A stretch of DNA of 64,000 bases from Sphingomonas insulae (GCF_010450875.1 NZ_CP048422.1:2136001-2200000); one strand, 5' to 3'. Positions 8,603 through 18,343 are shown, counted from the first letter of the stretch. A program made the numbers and translations. The notes: a model not told the origin generated them from the sequence alone.

Positions 8603-11389
8603 CTACATGCGGAACGACAGCGCCGCCGAGAAGGTGCGGCCGTTCTTGTAGAAGGCGGTCGGACGGTCCTTGGTGGCGTTGTACTGCAGGTAGGTCTCGT
8701 CGAGCAGGTTCTGGGCGTTGACGCTCAGGATGATGCCCTTGGTGATCGCCAGCGATGCCGAGGCGTCGAGCTGGCTGTACGGCGCCACCATCTCACGGCT
8801 GTTGAGACGACCGATCGTGCGGAAATAGGCGGTGCGGTAATTGTAGCTGACGCGCGCCTGGAACGGTCCGCTCTCGAAATACGGGATCACGTTGACGTTG
8901 TGCTTCGAGAGGTACGGCAGGTTGAGCGATGCACCGGTCGCATCGACCGACGAGGTGCTGCTGTCCTGATACGTGTAGTTCGCCTGCAAGCCGAAGCCGC
9001 CCCAGATTTCGCTCTGCGCCGAGATCAGGGCACCGTTGACCTTGGCCTTGCCGCCGTTGATCGGCTGCGAGACGTTATAGGTCTCCAGACGGGCGCGCAG
9101 CGAGTTGAACAGGGTCGCCGGGGCGATCGTGTTGATGATGTAGTTGCTGATCTCGCGACGGAACAGCTCGACCGCGACCAGCGAGCCGGCGCGTGGATAC
9201 CATTCCGCGGTGACTTCGTAATTGGTCGATTCATACGGCTTGAGGTTCGGATTGCCGCCGCCGGCATCGTTGGTGATGTCGTTCTGCGACACCGATGCTG
9301 CCAGATCCTGGTAGCGTGGACGCGAAATCACCTTTGCGACGGCGCCGCGGACCAGCACCTTCGGGCTGATTTCGTAGGCGATGTTCAGGCTGGGCAGGAA
9401 CTTCAGATAGTCCGTCACCGTCCGGGTCGGCGTCGGGATCGGGTTCGGGTTTGCGGTGGTGGTCAGCGACAGCGCATAGTTCGACACGTCGCGGGTGTAG
9501 ACCAGACGCCCACCGATATTGCCGCGCAGGCCGCCCTGGTCAAAATTCGCCTGAATATAGCTTGCTGCGACGGTTTCCTTGACCTTGGTCGAGGCGCCGA
9601 CCTTCTTTATCAGCGGGCTGTTGATGGCGTTCGCCAGGATGTCGATGACCGACTGTTCCGGCAGGTTGAGGTATTTGGTGGCATTGCCGTTGCCGCCGCT
9701 GCCGCTGAACGTGCCGTCCGGCGTGACCAACGTGGTGACGCCCAGCTGCGCGCCGGTCAGCGAACGCTGGAGGTAGGTGTTCACGCCGCGCCCATCGATG
9801 CGGTTGACGTGGTCGGTGACGCGGCTGCCGAGCAGGATTTCCTTGAACGGGCCGAATTCCACCGGGATCGTCGCGTCATAGCCGCCGAAGATGTCGCGAT
9901 CGGTGGTGACGCTGTAATCCAGCCCGCCGATCTGCGCCGCATTCAGCTGCGTGCCGTTGACGATGACCGGGCGCCCTTCGATCGTCGCCGGATTGTTGTT
10001 CGGGTTGGTGAAATAGTTCGCCGGGTTGGTCAGATCGCCGGTGAAGTTCACGTCCGCGCTGTTGTTGGTGAAGGCATAGCTGAACGGCAGCTTGGTCTGC
10101 ACGTTAAACAGATATTCGGGATTGCGGCCGCCGGTCGCCTTCGACCAGCCGCCCGCGAAGCCGATCTTCGCGCCATTGTCGCCTTCCCAGTCGGCGAACA
10201 GGTTGATGTTGTCGGTCTTCAGCTTGGTGTGGCGGACGAGCGTGTCGAGCTGCGCGCTCTGGCTGGTCGCGGCGCCGAAGCTGGCGGCGGTGACGACACC
10301 GTTGCTGATCGTCGCCGACTGCAGCTTGTCGCCGGTCCATGCGCCGGGGATGGTGTACATCGACTGGCTGTAGTTGTTGTAATTGCCGTCGATATGCAGG
10401 CCGTTGAGCGTGAACGTCAGGTCGCTGCTGGGGCGGAACTGCACCGTGCCGGACAGGCTCTTGCGCTCACGCTGCTGCTGGAAATAGGCGTAGTTGATGC
10501 CGAACGGCGATGCCGCCTTGTACAGATCTGCGATCGTGCCGCCGTTGATCGTCGCGCCCGGGTTCTTGAGCGTCAGGGCGCCGTTGGCCGCGCGGTTGAC
10601 GAACGGGCTGTTGTAGGTGCCGTCGGCATTGGGTGCGGCATTGTCGTAGCCGAAGAATTCGACGCCGGCGCGGGTCAGGTTCTGCTTGTCGTAGGTGGCC
10701 GCGACGAGGACGCCGAACGTCTCGTCGGCGTTGCGCCAGCTGTACAGGCCCGAGCCGCGGACGTTGCCCTTGTCCGAACGGTCGTTATACGAATAGCCGC
10801 CCGAGGCGAAGATCGAATTGGCGGGCAGGTCGAGCGGGCGGCGGGTGCGCACGATCACGGTGCCGCCAAGGCTGCCTTCCTCGATGCGCGGTTCGGGCGA
10901 CTTGTAGACTTCCAGCCGGTCGACCAGCTCGGGGGCGAGCAGCGAATAGTTGAAGGTACGGCTGGACGGATCGTTGTCGTTGCCGCCCCAGTCGGCCGAG
11001 GCGAGCGCATGGCCGTCGAGCAGCATGCGATTGAGCGCGGGGTCGGTGCCGAGGATCGCGACCTTTTCGCCTTCACCGAAGCGACGGTCGATGCTGACGC
11101 CGGGGATGTGCGACAGCGATTCGGCGACGTTGCGATCGGGGAACTTGCCGACGTCCTCTGCGGTGATGACGTCGACGACGGCATTCGCGTTGCGCTTCAC
11201 CGAAATCGCCTCGCGCAGCGAACCGCGATAGCCGGTGACGAGGATGTCGTCGCCCGAATCGGCGCCGGTGGCATCCTGCGTCGCGGCGGTGCCCGAGGGC
11301 GCCGTGGTCGTGGGTGCCTCTTGCGCGGTAGCGCTACCGGCGAAGCCCGCAAGGGCGGTGGTGACGAGGATCGCGTGGCGCAAACGCAT
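8603..11389 (-). CDS. TonB-dependent receptor for glycans
   Basis: An outer-membrane receptor of 928 residues from ATG 11389, which has AAGGA seven bases upstream; longer in-frame starts would bury the signal peptide (cleavage near SATAQ). The plug domain begins near DDILVTGYRGSL and contains NVAESLSHIPGVSIDR and LEVYKSPEPRIEEGSLGGTV. The 22-strand barrel follows, ending at LSFRM. The sequence style matches the large carbohydrate-type TonB receptor subfamily of Caulobacter, Xanthomonas and sphingomonads. Given its neighbours it probably imports N-glycan or chitin-derived oligosaccharides into the periplasm. It is transcribed alone, divergently from cutC/nagQ, with a candidate operator at 11517-11532. 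Confidence 0.92.
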   Translation of the reverse strand: MRLRHAILVTTALAGFAGSATAQEAPTTTAPSGTAATQDATGADSGDDILVTGYRGSLREAISVKRNANAVVDVITAEDVGKFPDRNVAESLSHIPGVSIDRRFGEGEKVAILGTDPALNRMLLDGHALASADWGGNDNDPSSRTFNYSLLAPELVDRLEVYKSPEPRIEEGSLGGTVIVRTRRPLDLPANSIFASGGYSYNDRSDKGNVRGSGLYSWRNADETFGVLVAATYDKQNLTRAGVEFFGYDNAAPNADGTYNSPFVNRAANGALTLKNPGATINGGTIADLYKAASPFGINYAYFQQQRERKSLSGTVQFRPSSDLTFTLNGLHIDGNYNNYSQSMYTIPGAWTGDKLQSATISNGVVTAASFGAATSQSAQLDTLVRHTKLKTDNINLFADWEGDNGAKIGFAGGWSKATGGRNPEYLFNVQTKLPFSYAFTNNSADVNFTGDLTNPANYFTNPNNNPATIEGRPVIVNGTQLNAAQIGGLDYSVTTDRDIFGGYDATIPVEFGPFKEILLGSRVTDHVNRIDGRGVNTYLQRSLTGAQLGVTTLVTPDGTFSGSGGNGNATKYLNLPEQSVIDILANAINSPLIKKVGASTKVKETVAASYIQANFDQGGLRGNIGGRLVYTRDVSNYALSLTTTANPNPIPTPTRTVTDYLKFLPSLNIAYEISPKVLVRGAVAKVISRPRYQDLAASVSQNDITNDAGGGNPNLKPYESTNYEVTAEWYPRAGSLVAVELFRREISNYIINTIAPATLFNSLRARLETYNVSQPINGGKAKVNGALISAQSEIWGGFGLQANYTYQDSSTSSVDATGASLNLPYLSKHNVNVIPYFESGPFQARVSYNYRTAYFRTIGRLNSREMVAPYSQLDASASLAITKGIILSVNAQNLLDETYLQYNATKDRPTAFYKNGRTFSAALSFRM

Positions 11390-11516
11390 AGGACATTCCT
11401 TATTCGGAACATGCCCGGTCGCATGTCCCCCCCAACCCGAAGCTGCCGCGAAGCCGGCGACAGAGCGGAACGACGGACCTCTTTCTGGCCTCGTATCGGT
11501 TCCGATAGTTTTTCTT

Positions 11517-11532
11517 ATAACCAATCCATACC
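11517..11532. promoter_or_regulatory. Candidate NagQ operator in receptor promoter
   Basis: On the minus strand GGTATGGATTGGTTAT gives GGTAT and GTTAT 11 bp apart, matching 12 of 16 bases of the site before the PTS fusion (18406-18421). It sits 128-143 bp upstream of the receptor ATG in an A/T-rich stretch between the divergent arms, where it could also affect cutC. Confidence 0.4.
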
Positions 11533-11664
11533 CAATGACCTATAAAAAATTTGTCATAATTGGATTTTCATGGAACCGCCCCGGTTTCCGGCCGTAAGCA
11601 AGTGTCGGGAAGTGTGGTTTCGACGATCGAAACCGACAGTGCAGGGGGCGAGCGAGCAGTATTG

Positions 11665-12435
11665 ATGCCGAAATGGGAAAGTGACGGCCGGTCCGTGACG
11701 CTCGAAATCTGCGTCGAGTCGGCGGCGGGGGCGAGGGCTGCCATCGCCGGAGGGTGTGATCGAATCGAACTGTGTGCGGCGCTAGCGCTCGGCGGCCTGA
11801 CGCCGTCTGCCGGCCTGCTCGCATCGGTGCTCGCGGTGGCGCGGCCGGCGGGTGTCCCGGTCCATGCGATGGTCCGGCCGCGACCGGGCGGATTCGACTA
11901 TGATGCCGATGATCTGGCGCTCGCCGCGGCGGAAGCACGGGCGCTCGTCGAGGGCGGTGCGCAGGGGCTGGTGTTCGGCGCGACCGGGGACGGTCGGCTG
12001 GCGACGGAGTATCTGGCGCGCTGGATCGAGACTCTGGGCACGGAACGGCCGGCGCTGACGCTGCACCGGGCGATCGATGTCGTCGATGATCCGGTTGCCG
12101 CGGTGGAGCAGGCCGTGGCGCTCGGCTTTGGACACATCCTGACGTCCGGCGGTGCGGCGAGCGCGATGGCGGGCGCGAGCGTGATCGCGCGGATGGCCGA
12201 GCGCGCCGATGGGCGGTGCGAGATCATCGCCGGTGCAGGAGTTAACCCCGGCAATGCCGCGGCATTGATCGAGGCGACGGGCGTCGGGGCCTTGCATGGG
12301 TCCGCCAGCGTGGCGGCGGATGCCGATGTGGACGACCGCTTCGGCTTTGGCCCGATGCCGCGCCGGACGAGCGAGGATGTCGTCCGGCAACTGCGACAGG
12401 TAATTGACCACAAGTCCAATCTAGGACAATTGTAG
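11665..12435 (+). CDS. cutC: CutC family TIM-barrel protein
   Basis: The product is 256 residues from ATG 11665. The motifs LEICVESAAGARAAIAGGCD, RIELCAALALGGLTPSAGLL, HAMVRPRPGGFDYD, TLHRAID and ILTSGGAAS are those of the CutC family (PF03932), a TIM barrel. The family name comes from E. coli copper tolerance, but that role is disputed and no copper gene is nearby. Here it is the first gene of the GlcNAc-use arm, 77 bp before the nagQ repressor start. A role in amino-sugar or glycan metabolism is therefore more likely than metal handling, though no reaction is established. Confidence 0.85.
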   Translation: MPKWESDGRSVTLEICVESAAGARAAIAGGCDRIELCAALALGGLTPSAGLLASVLAVARPAGVPVHAMVRPRPGGFDYDADDLALAAAEARALVEGGAQGLVFGATGDGRLATEYLARWIETLGTERPALTLHRAIDVVDDPVAAVEQAVALGFGHILTSGGAASAMAGASVIARMAERADGRCEIIAGAGVNPGNAAALIEATGVGALHGSASVAADADVDDRFGFGPMPRRTSEDVVRQLRQVIDHKSNLGQL

Positions 12436-12438
12436 ATC
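12404..12438 (+). promoter_or_regulatory. Possible nagQ promoter/operator
   Basis: TTGACC at 12404-12409 resembles a -35 box, with only weak -10 candidates about 17-20 bp later. A short inverted repeat, GTCC-AATCTA-GGAC (12414-12427), lies within it and could be the autoregulatory site of NagQ. The region overlaps the 3' end of cutC. Confidence 0.3.
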
Positions 12439-12512
12439 AAGGCGCCGCTGGCGCTACTCCGCGAGCCGTGGCACCGATCCGGTGCAACGGCGCGTGGAAG
12501 AGGGAGTCGACG

Positions 12513-13250
12513 ATGAGTTTCGTGAGCAGAGTGGGGCGGTTCCGTACCGACAATCCCTCGCCGCTCTACCTGCAGCTGCAACAGCTTATCCGCGACGCCA
12601 TCGGCAGCGAGGTGATCACGCGTGGCGATGCGATCCCGGCCGAGCGCGATCTGGCGGTCGATTACGGCGTGTCGCGGATCACCGTCCGCAAGGCGATCGA
12701 GGGACTGGTCGAAGAGGGTCTGCTGACGCGGCGACGCGGCGCGGGGACGTTCGTCGCCGGCCGCGTCGAGAAGAACTTCAGCAAATTGTCGTCCTTCACC
12801 GAGGACATGATCGCACGCGGACGCGTGCCGAGCAGCGCCTGGATCTCGCGCGCGGAGGGGACGGTCAGCCCGGAGGAATCGATGGCGCTGGCATTGTCGC
12901 CGAGCGCGCCCGTTTACCGGTTCCAGCGCCTGCGGTTCGCCGACGAGGTGCCGATGGCGTTGGAATTGTCGACCATCGCCGGTTTCTGCCTGCCGTCGGT
13001 CGATGCCGTCGATACCTCGCTGTATACCGCGTTGACCGAGGCGGGGCATCGACCGACGCGCGCGTTGCAGCGGCTGCGTGCGGTGCCGTTCGGCGGCGAC
13101 CACGCCCGGATGCTGGGCGTCGATCCCGGTTCGCCGGGACTGCTGATCGAACGGCGTGGTTTCCTGCGCGACGGCCGCGCCGTCGAATTCACCCGATCCT
13201 ATTACCGCGGCGACAGCTACGATTTCGTGGCCGAGCTTGCGGACACCTGA
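12513..13250 (+). CDS. nagQ: GntR/HutC family repressor, NagQ-like
   Basis: The product is 245 residues from ATG 12513, with GGAAGAGGGAG as a strong ribosome binding site. An N-terminal GntR winged helix (about 15-75: PLYLQLQQLIRDAI, IPAERDLAVDYGVSRITVRK, RRGAGTFV) is joined to a UTRA ligand domain (about 90-240). HutC-subfamily regulators of this type sense phosphorylated amino sugars, mostly GlcN6P or GlcNAc6P. Sitting directly before nagB-II and nagA, it is the likely repressor of this locus, like NagQ of Xanthomonas and other proteobacteria. The effector and target sites are inferred. Confidence 0.85.
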   Translation: MSFVSRVGRFRTDNPSPLYLQLQQLIRDAIGSEVITRGDAIPAERDLAVDYGVSRITVRKAIEGLVEEGLLTRRRGAGTFVAGRVEKNFSKLSSFTEDMIARGRVPSSAWISRAEGTVSPEESMALALSPSAPVYRFQRLRFADEVPMALELSTIAGFCLPSVDAVDTSLYTALTEAGHRPTRALQRLRAVPFGGDHARMLGVDPGSPGLLIERRGFLRDGRAVEFTRSYYRGDSYDFVAELADT

Positions 13251-13272
13251 CACCGCCTGGGGGGCGCGATCT

Positions 13273-14307
13273 GTGACGAGCGATACCATGACCGACACGC
13301 TGATGCGGGCGGAAACGCTGGAGGCGGGGGCGACCGTCGCGCGCCTGCTGGCCCGCAATGGCGGGGCGTTGCGCGCGCTTGGCGAACGGCTGCGGTCGTC
13401 GGCGCCCGACGTGGTGGTGACCTGCGCGCGCGGATCGTCCGATCATGCTGCGATGTACGGCAAGTATCTGATCGAGACGATGGTGGGCGTGCCCGTCGCC
13501 TCTGCCGCGCCGTCGGTGGTGTCGCTGTTCGATGCGCCGGTCGCGACGCGCCGGTCGCTGTGCATCGCGATCTCGCAATCGGGGCGCAGTCCCGACCTCA
13601 TCGCGACGGTCGAGGCGCATGCGAGGGGCGGCGCAGAGGTCGTGGCGCTGGTCAACGACGAGACGTCGCCGCTCGCCGCCATGGCCGACACGCTGCTGGC
13701 GCTCAGCGCCGGACCGGAACGATCCGTCGCGGCGACCAAATCGTGCATCGCGGCGATGGCCGGTCTGGCGGCGATGGTCGCGGCCTGGGCGGGCGATGCG
13801 GCGTTGCAGGCGGCGGTCGACGCCCTGCCGGAGCAACTGGAGCGCGCCGTCGCGCTCGACTGGAGCGCCGCGGTCGAACCGCTGGCCGCGGCGACGCAGA
13901 TGTTCGTGATCGGCCGCGGCTATGGCTTTGGCGTTGCGCAGGAATGCGCGCTGAAGCTGAAGGAAACCTGCCAGATCCAGGCCGAACCGTTCAGCGCCGC
14001 CGAAGTGCGCCACGGGCCGATGGCGATCGTCGGACAGGGTTTTCCGGTGCTCGCCCTGGCGACCAGCGACGCCGCCGGCGACGACGTCATGGCGGTGGTC
14101 GAGACCTTCGCGGGGCGGGGTGCGACGGTGCTGGCGGCGCATGCCGGCGACGCACGCGCGATCCTGCCGGCGCTGGACGCGCATCCGGCGGTGCAGCCGA
14201 TCCTGATGCTGGCGAGCTTCTACGGCCTGGCCGAAGCCTTGTCGCGGCGACGCGGGCTCGATCCCGATACGCCGCCGCATCTGGCCAAGGTGACGCGCAC
14301 GCTATGA
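13273..14307 (+). CDS. nagB-II: SIS-domain glucosamine-6-phosphate deaminase, NagB-II type
   Basis: Two SIS sugar-phosphate isomerase domains are visible: VVTCARGSSDHAA and IAISQSGRSPDL in the first, FVIGRGYGFGVAQE and the HGPMAIV block in the second. The glutaminase domain of GlmS is absent, as expected for NagB-II, the non-orthologous deaminase used by many proteobacteria without classical NagB. It would convert GlcN6P to fructose-6-phosphate and ammonia in the cytosol. GTG 13273 has a GGGGGG ribosome binding site at good spacing; ATG 13288 is an alternative giving 339 instead of 344 residues. The stop overlaps the nagA start as ATGA. Confidence 0.88.
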   Translation: MTSDTMTDTLMRAETLEAGATVARLLARNGGALRALGERLRSSAPDVVVTCARGSSDHAAMYGKYLIETMVGVPVASAAPSVVSLFDAPVATRRSLCIAISQSGRSPDLIATVEAHARGGAEVVALVNDETSPLAAMADTLLALSAGPERSVAATKSCIAAMAGLAAMVAAWAGDAALQAAVDALPEQLERAVALDWSAAVEPLAAATQMFVIGRGYGFGVAQECALKLKETCQIQAEPFSAAEVRHGPMAIVGQGFPVLALATSDAAGDDVMAVVETFAGRGATVLAAHAGDARAILPALDAHPAVQPILMLASFYGLAEALSRRRGLDPDTPPHLAKVTRTL

Positions 14308-15440
14308 GCGACGCGCATCGCTTCACCAACGGCCATATCGTCGTTGCCGGCGAGATCTGGTCGGGCGCCGAGATCGTCGTCACCGGCAGCCGTATCGCCA
14401 GCATCCGGCCGCTGGAGGTCGATGCGGCGGACGGCATCGACCTGGGCGGCGGCTGGGTGATGCCCGGCTTCATCGATACGCAGGTCAACGGCGGCGGCGG
14501 CGTGCTGTTCAACGATGCGACCAGCGTCGACGGGATCGCCGCGATTACCGCCGCGCATGCGCGCTATGGCACGACGGCGCTGCTGCCGACGCTGATCAGC
14601 GATTCGCCGGACCGCATCGCGGCGGCGCTGGATGCGGTGGATGCCGCGATCGACGCCGACGTGCCGGGCGTGGTCGGCGTGCATATCGAGGGGCCGTTCC
14701 TGAACGTCGCGCGCAAGGGCATCCACGATGCGGCCCGCTTCCGGCTGCTCGACGCCGAGATGGTCGACCTGCTGTCGCGTCCGCGCCGGGGGCGCGTGAT
14801 GGTGACGCTGGCACCCGAACTGGCGCATATCGACGACATCGCGCGCCTGTCGCGGGCGGGCGTGCGGGTGAGCGCGGGGCATAGCGAGGCCCCCTATGAC
14901 ACCGCCCTGGCCGCGTTCGATGCGGGGCTGTGCGGGATCACCCATCTGTTCAACGCGATGCCGCCGATGGTACAGCGCACGCCCGGGCTGGTTGGCGCGG
15001 CGCTGGACGATCCGCGACCCTGGTGCGGCTTGATCGTCGACGGTGTCCATGTCGCGCCGGCGGTCCTGCGCATCGCCCTGCGCGCGCGGGGCATCGATCG
15101 GATGATGCTGGTGACCGATGCGATGTCGTCGGTCGGCGCCGAGACCAAGGATTTCGTGTTGCAGGGCCGGCAGATCCGCGTTCGCGACGGCATCTGTTCG
15201 TACGAGGATGGCACGCTGGCCGGGTCCGACCTCGACATGGCGGCGGCGGTGGCCAATGCGATGGGCATGCTGGGGCTGGATCCGGCGGTCGCGGCGCGGC
15301 TGGCGGCGGGCAATCCGGCGGCGTTCCTGGGGCTGGAGGCGGAGCGCGGTACGCTCGCCGTCGGACTGCGGGCGGATTGGGTGCAACTGACCAGCGCCAT
15401 GGCGCCGGTGGCGACGACCATCGGGGGAATACGGGCGTGA
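14304..15440 (+). CDS. nagA: N-acetylglucosamine-6-phosphate deacetylase
   Basis: A 378-residue amidohydrolase of usual NagA length. Visible metal and catalytic residues are Glu129 in HIEGPFLN, His193 in SAGHSE, His214 in THLFNAM and Asp272 in VTDAM. GFIDTQVNGGGG replaces a canonical HxH, as in other gram-negative NagA proteins that bind a single metal. It removes acetate from GlcNAc-6-phosphate made by NagE and hands GlcN6P to the adjacent NagB-II. Both ends overlap neighbours by four bases (ATGA with nagB-II, GTGA with the galactosidase), a tightly coupled operon. Confidence 0.95.
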   Translation: MSDAHRFTNGHIVVAGEIWSGAEIVVTGSRIASIRPLEVDAADGIDLGGGWVMPGFIDTQVNGGGGVLFNDATSVDGIAAITAAHARYGTTALLPTLISDSPDRIAAALDAVDAAIDADVPGVVGVHIEGPFLNVARKGIHDAARFRLLDAEMVDLLSRPRRGRVMVTLAPELAHIDDIARLSRAGVRVSAGHSEAPYDTALAAFDAGLCGITHLFNAMPPMVQRTPGLVGAALDDPRPWCGLIVDGVHVAPAVLRIALRARGIDRMMLVTDAMSSVGAETKDFVLQGRQIRVRDGICSYEDGTLAGSDLDMAAAVANAMGMLGLDPAVAARLAAGNPAAFLGLEAERGTLAVGLRADWVQLTSAMAPVATTIGGIRA

Positions 15441-18343
15441 CGATAGACCGGCGGCAACTGATGGGGGCCGCCGGTGCAGGCCTTGCGATGACCCTGCCCG
15501 GCGGGGCGGCAGCGGCACACTCGTCGCGATATGGCGCCTTGTCGATGCCGGTGCCGGGCGATGCCTTGCCCCGGCCGTTGCCGATCGTCGACCCGTCGCG
15601 GATCGGGTTCGACCAGGGCTGGCTGTTCCACGAGGGCGATGTCGTCGTACCGCCGGCGACGACGCACGAGGAAACATACATCCGTGCCAAGGCCGGCAAC
15701 GCCAGGGGTGCGGCGGCCATCGACCATGACGACAGCGACTGGTCGCCGGTGACGCTGCCGCACGACTGGGCGAGTTTCCAGCCGTTCGTCGAAACCGCCA
15801 ACCCGTCGCAGGGCTATCGCCCGCGCGGCATCGGCTGGTACCGCCGCACCTTCCGCCTCGATGCGGCGGACGAGGGCAAATATCTCGAATTGCAGTTCGA
15901 CGGCATCGCCACCAACGCGACGATCTGGGTCAACGGCAGCATCGTGGCGCACAATTGGTCGGGCTACAACAGCATCTACATCGACATCACGCCGTTCGCG
16001 CGCTTCGGCGATCGCACCAATGTCGTCGCGATCCGCGTCGATGCGGAGGCGATGGAGGGCTGGTGGTATGAAGGCGCGGGCCTGTACCGCCACGCGTGGC
16101 TGGCCAAGCGCGCGCCCGTGGCGATCGTCACCGACGGCGTGCATTGCGACCCGCGCCGGACCGGTGACGCATGGCACGTGCCGGTGACGGTCACCGCCCG
16201 CTCGATCGCCGCGGCACCCGCCGATGTGGTCGCGCTCGCCAGCCTGATCGATCCCGCCGGGCGCAGTATCGCCAGCGTTCGTTCCGCCCCGGTGACCATC
16301 GCGCCGCTCGAACAGGCGGACCTCGCCCTGTCGATCCCCGTGCCGTCGCCGATGCTGTGGTCGGTGGAAGCGCCGACCCTCTACACCGTCGTGGTGACGC
16401 TGGAACGCGGCGGCGCGGTGGTCGATGCCCGGCACGTACCAGTTGGGTTCCGCACGATCCGTTTCGATCCCGCGCAGGGGCTGTTCGTCAACGATCGGCC
16501 GGTCAAGCTGAAGGGCGTGTGCCTGCACCTCGATCATGCCGGTGTCGGTACGGCGGTGCCGGACGCGCTGCTGGCATGGCGGCTGGAGCGGCTGAAGGAA
16601 CTCGGCTGCAACGCGATCCGCTGTTCGCACAATGCGCCCGCCACCGCGTTCCTGGACCTGTGCGACCGCATGGGCTTCCTCGTCATGGACGAGAACCGCA
16701 ATTTCAATCCCGCGCCCGATTACATGGCACAGCTGGAATGGCTGGTACGGCGCGATCGCAACCATGCCAGCGTCATCCTGTGGTCGGTCTTCAACGAGGA
16801 ACCGATGCAGGGCACCGCCGCGGGCGTGCAGATGGTGCGGCGGATGGCGGCGGCGGTGAAGCGGCTGGACGACAGCCGGCCGGTGACGGCGGCGATGAAC
16901 GGGTCGTTCTTCAACCCCGCCAACGTCTCGACCGTCGTCGATGTCGTCGGCTTCAACTATTATCCGGGCGATTACGACAAGTTCCACGCGCTCAATCCGG
17001 ACAAGCCGATCACGAGTTCGGAAGATACCAGCGCCTTCATGACGCGCGGCGCCTATGCGACCGACGCCGCCGCCCATGTCCTGTCGTCGATGGACGACGA
17101 GGCGGCGGGATGGGGCGAGACGCATCGCAGCGGCTGGGCCAAGATCGCCACGCGGCCGTTCGTCGCCGATGGCTTCGTGTGGACCGGGTTCGACTATCAT
17201 GGCGAACCTACGCCGCATGCATGGCCGACGATCGCCAGCTTCTTCGGCATCCTCGACCTCTGTGGTTTCCGCAAGACCGCCTATGACATCCATCGCGCCG
17301 GGTGGGTCGATGACGCGCCGGTCGTCGGGATCGCGCCGCACTGGACGTGGCCGGGCCGGGAGGGGCAATCGATCCCGGTATTGGTGACCAGCAACGCCGA
17401 CCGGATCGTCCTTTCGTTGAACGGCCGGATCGTCGGGGATGCGGCGGTCGACCGGTTGATGGGCAACAGTTTCCGCGTGTCCTACGCACCCGGCATATTG
17501 GAGGCGATCGCCTATCGCGGCGGACGCGAGGTCGCACGCGCGGGGCACGAGACCGCCGGAGCGCCCGCGGCGTTGCGGTTGACGCCGGCGCGCCGGGTGA
17601 TGACGGGCGATGGCGAGGACGTGCAGCCGGTCACCGTCGATGCGATCGACGCACGCGGGCGGCACGTGCCGAACGCGAACCTGCCGGTGCGCTTCGCGGT
17701 CGTCGGCGCGGCCATCATCGGCGTCGGCAACGGCGATCCCAACAGCCACGAACCGGAAAAGGGCGATGCCCGATCGCTCTTCAATGGTCTGGCGCAGGTG
17801 ATCGTGCAGGCAGATGCCGCGCCGCGCGGCACGATCGTGTTGCGGGCCAGTGCGCCGGGGCTGACGCCCGCCAGTCTGCGGATCGACCGGATCGCGCGAG
17901 CCGCCGGGCCGCAGGTTGCGCCGGCCGTGGCGCTGCGCACCATCGATGGCTGGCGCCGGTCGCCCTTGCTGCCCGCCCGTCCCGATCCCGCACTGGCGCC
18001 GGCGGATGGCGACAACAACAGCTGGGCCTTCGTGCGCAGCGGCACCGCGACGCCGGCAGAGGCGGCCGGGGGCTGGCAATTGTATCGTGCGCGGGTTGCG
18101 CCGGTGCGGGCGGTCGCCGCCCATGGCGGACGCATCGTGTTCGCCGGCGTGGCGGGGCGCGCCGAACTGTGGGTCGATGGCCGCAAGCTCGCCGACACGG
18201 GCGGACCGGCAACCGGCCCGATCGACGTCGCGCTGCCGCCCGGAGCCGGCGAGCGGACGGTCTTGCTGATCGTTCGACCGGAGCCGGGGCAGCCATCGGG
18301 CATCGTCGGTCCCGTGGAGATACGGCCGCTGGACGCGCGCTAG
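15437..18343 (+). CDS. Tat-exported GH2 beta-galactosidase
   Basis: The product is 968 residues from GTG 15437, overlapping the nagA stop. A twin-arginine signal (TIDRRQLMGAAGAGLAM) marks it for export folded. A GH2 sugar-binding domain (LPHDWASF, RGIGWYRRTF), an Ig-like domain and the barrel follow, with acid/base Glu454 in WSVFNEEP and probable nucleophile Glu529 in SSEDTS. A C-terminal DUF4982-like segment, a Big-type module (about 710-810) and a final galactose-binding-like domain make it long. Removal of terminal beta-galactose from N-glycan antennae would expose GlcNAc for the GH20 enzyme; the substrate is inferred. A secreted hydrolase translationally tied to cytosolic nagA is unusual. 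Confidence 0.85.
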   Translation: MTIDRRQLMGAAGAGLAMTLPGGAAAAHSSRYGALSMPVPGDALPRPLPIVDPSRIGFDQGWLFHEGDVVVPPATTHEETYIRAKAGNARGAAAIDHDDSDWSPVTLPHDWASFQPFVETANPSQGYRPRGIGWYRRTFRLDAADEGKYLELQFDGIATNATIWVNGSIVAHNWSGYNSIYIDITPFARFGDRTNVVAIRVDAEAMEGWWYEGAGLYRHAWLAKRAPVAIVTDGVHCDPRRTGDAWHVPVTVTARSIAAAPADVVALASLIDPAGRSIASVRSAPVTIAPLEQADLALSIPVPSPMLWSVEAPTLYTVVVTLERGGAVVDARHVPVGFRTIRFDPAQGLFVNDRPVKLKGVCLHLDHAGVGTAVPDALLAWRLERLKELGCNAIRCSHNAPATAFLDLCDRMGFLVMDENRNFNPAPDYMAQLEWLVRRDRNHASVILWSVFNEEPMQGTAAGVQMVRRMAAAVKRLDDSRPVTAAMNGSFFNPANVSTVVDVVGFNYYPGDYDKFHALNPDKPITSSEDTSAFMTRGAYATDAAAHVLSSMDDEAAGWGETHRSGWAKIATRPFVADGFVWTGFDYHGEPTPHAWPTIASFFGILDLCGFRKTAYDIHRAGWVDDAPVVGIAPHWTWPGREGQSIPVLVTSNADRIVLSLNGRIVGDAAVDRLMGNSFRVSYAPGILEAIAYRGGREVARAGHETAGAPAALRLTPARRVMTGDGEDVQPVTVDAIDARGRHVPNANLPVRFAVVGAAIIGVGNGDPNSHEPEKGDARSLFNGLAQVIVQADAAPRGTIVLRASAPGLTPASLRIDRIARAAGPQVAPAVALRTIDGWRRSPLLPARPDPALAPADGDNNSWAFVRSGTATPAEAAGGWQLYRARVAPVRAVAAHGGRIVFAGVAGRAELWVDGRKLADTGGPATGPIDVALPPGAGERTVLLIVRPEPGQPSGIVGPVEIRPLDAR

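Noticed and set aside
14894..18124. A 1076-residue open frame on the minus strand opposite nagA and the GH2 galactosidase
   Set aside because: It is a stop-free shadow caused by high GC; it is Arg/His-rich with no domain, while the plus-strand frames carry clear catalytic motifs.
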